From: Marivita sp051859345
GTDB taxonomy: Bacteria > Pseudomonadota > Alphaproteobacteria > Rhodobacterales > Rhodobacteraceae
Length of the DNA stretch: 64,000 bases
NCBI RefSeq assembly: GCF_051859345.1
Contig: NZ_JBHYFV010000017.1
Location: 15,450-79,449, forward strand
Reading direction: 5' to 3'
Shown here: one piece after another, positions 60,045 through 64,000 of the stretch
Numbering within the stretch: position 1 is the stretch's first letter
Layout: each line of letters begins with the position of its first letter
The notes under the pieces: model-generated
Databases searched by the model: none
The model's input: the letters and a program-made list of their open reading frames with translations, nothing else
What the model was told of the DNA's origin: nothing
Position numbers and translations under genes: made by a program

Positions 60045-60120
60045 TAGTGTCACGGCCACCGACGAAAGTCGTAGCAGGCACACAGCCGATTGCGCCCGAA
60101 AGAGGCAGCGATCGAAAGAA
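60045..60120 (+). ncRNA. Candidate small RNA between PNPOx gene and MocA gene
   Basis: The 209-base gap holds TTGACT-like elements near 60018-60028, then a GC-rich block with CGAC-GAAA-GTCG hairpin (60060-60071) and two more CGAAAG motifs (60097-60102, 60113-60118), ending in a strong terminator at 60121. No open frame fits. A structured transcript with its own terminator and GAAA-type loops looks like a small RNA, but no known family was recognised and the promoter is weak. Confidence 0.45.
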
Positions 60121-60156
60121 AATGGGACGGAAGAGGAGAGCCGTCCCATTTTTTTG
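60121..60156 (+). terminator. Strong intrinsic terminator
   Basis: AATGGGACGG pairs with CCGTCCCATT (60121-60130 and 60141-60150) around loop AAGAGGAGAG, which displays a Shine-Dalgarno-like GAGGAG, followed by seven T residues. It ends the candidate RNA or the PNPOx operon. Confidence 0.92.
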
Positions 60157-60176
60157 TCCGCAATCTTATCCACAAG

Positions 60177-60782
60177 CTAGCGATGCGGGTTGTTCGCCCG
60201 CCACAGCGTCCACGCGTCGGGTGTGTCCAGATCGGTCAGCGCGTTTTCGCCGGGAAGGGCGAGTCGAATCAAACGGTTCCGGTTGGCGTGCAAAATCGCC
60301 CGCGCGCCTTCGTCGCCGGTCAGCGTCAGGAACTCCGACATCAGGTCAGCGGGGAAAATCACCGGGTGGCCCGGAGTGTCATCGGCACCGGTGGCCTGTA
60401 CCAGAAACGCGCTGCTGGCATCTTCGAAAGCCTTCACCACTTGGCGCAGATCGTCTTCCGTCAGGTCCGGCATGTCTGCGGGCAGGATCATGACTCCCTC
60501 GGCATTGTCCGGCACCGCCACCGCGGCGTGACGCAAAGAGGCGGACATTCCGTCCTGCGCATCGGACACCGGGATCTGACGAACCGCCAAGCCCACCAAC
60601 GCGTCGGCACGGCGGTGGCTCAGAGAGGGCAGGGTGACGATCACGTCATCGCTCACCGCCAAAGCGCGCGTAGCCACGCCTCGCAAGAGGGCTGTCCCGT
60701 CCACAGGCTCCAGCAATTTGTCGCGGTCGCCCATCCGGCGGCTCGCCCCGGCGGCGGGAATCACAAGTGTTATTCTGGTCAT
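60177..60782 (-). CDS. MocA/MobA-like nucleotidyltransferase
   Basis: 201-residue GT-A fold protein. The N-terminal nucleotide motif LVIPAAGASRRMGDRDKLLEPV is at about 6-27 and the metal-binding PADMPDL segment at about 100-106. MocA transfers CMP to molybdopterin and MobA GMP; other members activate different pyrophosphates, so the substrate is open. The gene follows the FAD/GcvT gene on the same strand with nine bases between, so it could be co-transcribed. A role in cofactor supply for a neighbouring molybdoenzyme is not supported here. Confidence 0.85.
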   Translation of the reverse strand: MTRITLVIPAAGASRRMGDRDKLLEPVDGTALLRGVATRALAVSDDVIVTLPSLSHRRADALVGLAVRQIPVSDAQDGMSASLRHAAVAVPDNAEGVMILPADMPDLTEDDLRQVVKAFEDASSAFLVQATGADDTPGHPVIFPADLMSEFLTLTGDEGARAILHANRNRLIRLALPGENALTDLDTPDAWTLWRANNPHR

Positions 60783-60791
60783 CCACCCAGT

Positions 60792-63197
60792 CTAACCGCG
60801 CATCTGCGCCCCGTCAGCGTCGTAAAGCGGGGTTGTGACCAGTGATGCGTCACACATCTCGCCGAGGATCTCGATCTGCGCGGTTTGACCCTCGGTCGCG
60901 TGGGCGCGTGGTATCAGGCCAAGCGCGATGGACTTGCCCGCATGGTGTGAATAGCCGCCAGACGTGCAGAAGCCGCGCACGGCGCCGTCGATCCAGATTG
61001 GTTCATAGGCATTCACATCGGCATCGTTCACGGCGACCTCGAAGGCGCAGAGCACCCGATCCGGCGGGGTGGCGCGTTCCGCCTCTGCCGCCGCGCGGCC
61101 GATGAAATCCGCGTTTTTGGACCACGCGATAAACCTGTCCATCCCGGTTTCCGCTGGCGTGTAGTCGGGCGAAAATTCGGATAGCCACGACCCGAAGAAC
61201 TTGTCGAGCCTGAGCGACATCATCGCCCGCATCCCGAAAGGTCGCATCCCATGGTCCTGCCCGGCAGTCCAGAGCGTGTGCCAGAGCTGCCGCTGCGCGA
61301 CGGGTTCGCAGTAGATCTCGTAGCCCAGCCCACCCGTGTAGCTGACCCGCTGCACAAGGCAGGGCGTCATGCCGATGGTCATGGGGCGCACATCCATGAA
61401 CTTCAGATCGGTCGCATCGTGCGTCACCGCGTCCAGCACGCGACGGGCGTTCGGCCCCGCGATCTGGAAGCCGGTCAACTGGTCCGACACGTTGCGCACG
61501 ATCACACCGTCGGCTGCGTTCTGCTCGAACCAGCGCATGTGGTAGGCTTGCGCGCCATAGCTGGCGGTCAATTGGAAATGGGTGTCGGACAGGCACGAGA
61601 TGGTGAAATCCCCGATCAGCCGTCCCTTGTGCGACAGCATCGGCGTTAGCGACAACCGCCCTGGTTTCGACACGCGCCCGGCCATGACGCGGTCAAGCCA
61701 ATCGCGGGCATTAGGACCAGTGACTTCGTACTTGCCGAAGTTCTGAACCTCATTGATTCCAACGGCTTCACGGACGGCCTTCACCTCGCGTGCGGAGGCG
61801 TCCCAGGCGTTGGACCGGCGGAAGCTCGGGGTCTCAAAGCGGGGTTCGTCCCCCTGAGCGAAGTAATTTACCACCTCCAACCCGAATTGCGCGCCCCAGA
61901 CCGCGCCCATGCCGTCGAAGGTGTCGTACATCATTGTCGTGCGGTTGGGCCGCGCGGCGGGCAGCTCCTCGTTCGGATAGCTGACGGAAAAGCGCTTCTG
62001 GTAGTTCTCGATCACCTTGGGCAGGGTATAGCCGGGGCTGATCCAGTCTCCGAACCGCGCCACGTCCATCGCCGTCACATCGCGTTCGCATTCGCCTTCG
62101 ATCATCCACTGCGCCAGCATCAGGCCAACGCCACCGCCCTGGCTGAACCCGGCCATGACACCGCAGGCCGACCAGTAGTTTCGCAGACCCGGAACCGGCC
62201 CGACCAGCGGGTTGCCATCAGGTGCAAAGGTGAACGGTCCGTGAATGACAGACTTGACCCCGGCGCGTTCAAGGACGGGGAAGCGTTTGTAAGCGAATTC
62301 AATGCTTTCCTCGATCTTGTCAAAGTCATCTGGCAAAAGCTCGTGGCCGAAAGTCCACGGCGTGCCACCCACTGCCCAGGGACGGCAGGGCTGTTCGTAG
62401 AACCCGATGCACAGCCCGCGCCCTTCCTGCCGCAAATACGACTCTCCGGCGGGGTCCATCACATGCGGATGCTCGGTCTCGCGCTCATCGATCTCGGGGG
62501 TCTCGTCGGTGACGATATACTGGTGCTCCATCGGGTGCAGCGGCAGATAAACCCCCGCCATCGCGCCCACTTCGCGCGCCCAGAGACCGCCTGCGTTGAC
62601 CACGTGTTCAGCATGGATCGTGCCTTTGTCGGTGACGACGTTCCAAGTCCCGTCCGGGCGCTGCGTGGTCTCGGTGACCATCACATGGGTCTCGATCGTG
62701 GCCCCGCCCATCCGGGCTGCCTTGGCATAGGCATGGGTCGTGCCCGACGGATCAAGATGCCCGTCCAGCGGATCGTAAAGCGCGCCAAGGATGCCGTCGA
62801 GATTGGTGATCGGCGCGATCTTGGCGATCTCCTCCGGCCCGACGATCTGCGTGTCCAGCCCCATGTAGCGATGCTTGGCCCGTTCTGCGAGCAGCATGTC
62901 GAACCGGTCGCGGTTGTCGGCCAAAGTGATGCCGCCCACATGGTGCAGCCCGCAGGACATGCCGGTGATCTCTTCGAGTTCCTTGTAAAGCCGGATCGTG
63001 TAGCCTTGCAGCGCCGCCATGTTGGTATCGCCGTTCAGCGTGTGAAAGCCGCCCGCCGCGTGCCATGTCGATCCGCTGGTGAGTTCCGAGCGTTCCACCA
63101 GCATGACATCCGACCAACCCAGCTTGGTCAGGTGATAGAGCACCGACACACCGACGACACCGCCACCAATCACCACCACACGCGCCTGCGTTTTCAT
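60792..63197 (-). CDS. FAD/GcvT demethylase family protein (dimethylglycine dehydrogenase-like)
   Basis: 801 residues. The N-terminal FAD-binding oxidase domain starts at VVVIGGGVVGVSVL; the TSGSTWHAAGG segment has His46, the residue that covalently holds FAD in dimethylglycine dehydrogenase. A C-terminal folate-binding GcvT region (about 440-800; YEVTGPNARDWLDRV) follows. It likely oxidises an N-methyl amine and passes the one-carbon unit to tetrahydrofolate. GGGAGAGA precedes the ATG at 63197. A paralogue is divergent 148 bases away, so both share a control region. Exact substrate (sarcosine, dimethylglycine or another methylated amine) is unknown. Confidence 0.87.
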   Translation of the reverse strand: MKTQARVVVIGGGVVGVSVLYHLTKLGWSDVMLVERSELTSGSTWHAAGGFHTLNGDTNMAALQGYTIRLYKELEEITGMSCGLHHVGGITLADNRDRFDMLLAERAKHRYMGLDTQIVGPEEIAKIAPITNLDGILGALYDPLDGHLDPSGTTHAYAKAARMGGATIETHVMVTETTQRPDGTWNVVTDKGTIHAEHVVNAGGLWAREVGAMAGVYLPLHPMEHQYIVTDETPEIDERETEHPHVMDPAGESYLRQEGRGLCIGFYEQPCRPWAVGGTPWTFGHELLPDDFDKIEESIEFAYKRFPVLERAGVKSVIHGPFTFAPDGNPLVGPVPGLRNYWSACGVMAGFSQGGGVGLMLAQWMIEGECERDVTAMDVARFGDWISPGYTLPKVIENYQKRFSVSYPNEELPAARPNRTTMMYDTFDGMGAVWGAQFGLEVVNYFAQGDEPRFETPSFRRSNAWDASAREVKAVREAVGINEVQNFGKYEVTGPNARDWLDRVMAGRVSKPGRLSLTPMLSHKGRLIGDFTISCLSDTHFQLTASYGAQAYHMRWFEQNAADGVIVRNVSDQLTGFQIAGPNARRVLDAVTHDATDLKFMDVRPMTIGMTPCLVQRVSYTGGLGYEIYCEPVAQRQLWHTLWTAGQDHGMRPFGMRAMMSLRLDKFFGSWLSEFSPDYTPAETGMDRFIAWSKNADFIGRAAAEAERATPPDRVLCAFEVAVNDADVNAYEPIWIDGAVRGFCTSGGYSHHAGKSIALGLIPRAHATEGQTAQIEILGEMCDASLVTTPLYDADGAQMRG

Positions 63198-63344
63198 CCG
63201 ATCTCTCCCTGATCTCTTGTGCCGACCATGTGGCGGGCCTTCCTCTTGCGTCCTGCCGGAAAACGACATCCCGTGTCGGCTTGTGGCAACCGCCTTCATC
63301 GCCGGATCGAAAGGGTGGGGCCAACATGCACGGAGGCGCACAGG

Positions 63345-64000
63345 ATGAAAACCCACGCTCAGGCAGTCGTCATCGGGGGCGGTGTCATCGGCTGTTCGAT
63401 TTTATACCATCTGGTAAAATTGGGCTGGACCGAAGTGGTCCTTCTCGAACGCAATGAGCTGACCAGCGGCAGCACATGGCACGCAGCCGCCAACATCCAC
63501 GGGTTGCATGACAGCACCAATATCAGCCGCATACAGCATTACACCATGAACCTCTACAACCAGCTCGAGGCAGAGACGGGCCAGAGCTGTGGCGTGTTCC
63601 AACCGGGGTCTCTGTATCTTGCCCAGACCGAAGCACGCGAACACCAGCTGCGTCTGCAGGCGGCCAAGGCGAAACTCTACGGTATGAACTTCCACGAGGT
63701 CAGCCGCACCGAGGCCGAGGCGTTGCATCCTCTGGTGAATTTCGATGGCATCCGCTGCATCATGTATGAACCCGATGGCGGCAATGTCGACCCGTCCGGT
63801 GTGACGGCGGCTTATGCCGCCGGGGCTCGCCTGAAAGGCGCGGAAATTCATCGCTTTACGCCCGTCACCGCAACTGACCAGCAGCCCGACGGCACATGGA
63901 TCGTGCGCACGCCCAAGGGCGACATTCACACGCCCTGGGTGGTCAACGCCGCGGGCCTCTGGGGCCGCGAAGTGGCTGCGCTTGCAGGGATAAGGCTGCC
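63345..64000 (+). CDS. Second FAD/GcvT demethylase family protein, partial
   Basis: The first 218 residues of a gene that runs off the right edge. It starts MKTHAQAVVIGGGVIGCSI, and the covalent-FAD segment SGSTWHAAANIHGL has His46 as in the divergent neighbour, to which it is closely similar. It belongs to the dimethylglycine or sarcosine dehydrogenase type. GGAGG lies 8-12 bases before the ATG at 63345. Because the two diverge from a short region, a shared inducer is likely. Length cannot be judged. Confidence 0.87.
   Translation, partial: MKTHAQAVVIGGGVIGCSILYHLVKLGWTEVVLLERNELTSGSTWHAAANIHGLHDSTNISRIQHYTMNLYNQLEAETGQSCGVFQPGSLYLAQTEAREHQLRLQAAKAKLYGMNFHEVSRTEAEALHPLVNFDGIRCIMYEPDGGNVDPSGVTAAYAAGARLKGAEIHRFTPVTATDQQPDGTWIVRTPKGDIHTPWVVNAAGLWGREVAALAGIRL

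Noticed and set aside
63198..63356. 53-codon N-terminal extension of the FAD/GcvT protein
   Set aside because: The FAD motif starts right after the ATG at 63197, which has a good ribosome binding site; the extension is rich in Arg/His and opposes the start of the divergent gene.
1..64000. CRISPR arrays, prophage genes, insertion sequences or toxin-antitoxin modules
   Set aside because: No repeat-spacer arrays, transposase, integrase, capsid or toxin-like genes were found on either strand.

Overview
The window is chromosomal DNA of an alphaproteobacterium, most likely a marine member of the Rhodobacteraceae (Roseobacter group). The evidence is a G+C-rich, tightly packed genome with strong G/C preference at third codon positions, an L21 protein with a long C-terminal extension, CarD beside a 7Fe ferredoxin and a Suv3-like helicase, a DUF1476 (ATP synthase zeta-type) gene divergent from purCSQ, a DUF6314 gene, and TRAP and GcvT/FAD-demethylase genes. 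I see no plasmid, prophage, CRISPR or insertion sequence signal.

Layout. 1-6.8 kb: the end of an M3 oligopeptidase gene, an ATP-dependent DNA ligase with its associated exonuclease, an HpaI-type aldolase, a lipase-like hydrolase, an SCP2 protein and a TPR protein. 6.8-13.3 kb: Suv3-like helicase, S4 RNA-binding protein, FdxA, CarD and a convergent KefB/C-type antiporter. 13.4-19.9 kb: a large unknown membrane protein that looks like a GspL-to-GspC fusion, a SIMPL protein, a GT-A type glycosyltransferase and a secreted RTX metalloprotease. 20-27 kb: a sulfide/persulfide island (Crp/Fnr regulator, DUF2892, persulfide-dioxygenase-like MBL protein, DUF442-SQR fusion, SulP transporter, SLAC1/TDT transporter, cytochrome c). 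27-31.5 kb: a winged-helix regulator facing a dctPQM TRAP operon, a decayed response regulator and tRNA-Ser(CGA).

31.7-38 kb: DUF2059 protein, rplU-rpmA, an acetyltransferase, obg-proB-proA and an orphan ferric-type ABC ATPase. 39-45.5 kb: an isolated fliG, a tiny secreted Cys protein, DUF6314, purB, two saccharopine dehydrogenases (lysine catabolism) and a phosphatase. 45.5-51 kb: DUF1476, purC-purS-purQ, and a DctB/DctD two-component pair whose DctD lacks the sigma-54 GAFTGA loop. 51-54.8 kb: ornithine cyclodeaminase and arginase with a divergent Lrp regulator, then DsbB, a YqaA/DedA protein and tRNA-Leu(CAA). 55-64 kb: an Att-like operon (ABC ATPase, FtsX-type permease, secreted AttH/CrtC-like lipocalin, PNPOx-like protein), a possible small RNA, a MocA-like nucleotidyltransferase, and two divergent paralogous FAD/GcvT demethylases.

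Most of the window is ordinary core genome. The strongest candidates for new biology are the sulfide island with a two-cysteine Crp/Fnr regulator, the GspL/GspC-like single-chain protein at 13428-15938, the GAFTGA-less DctD, and the terminator-bounded candidate RNA near 60.1 kb. No known or suspected phage-defence system is visible.
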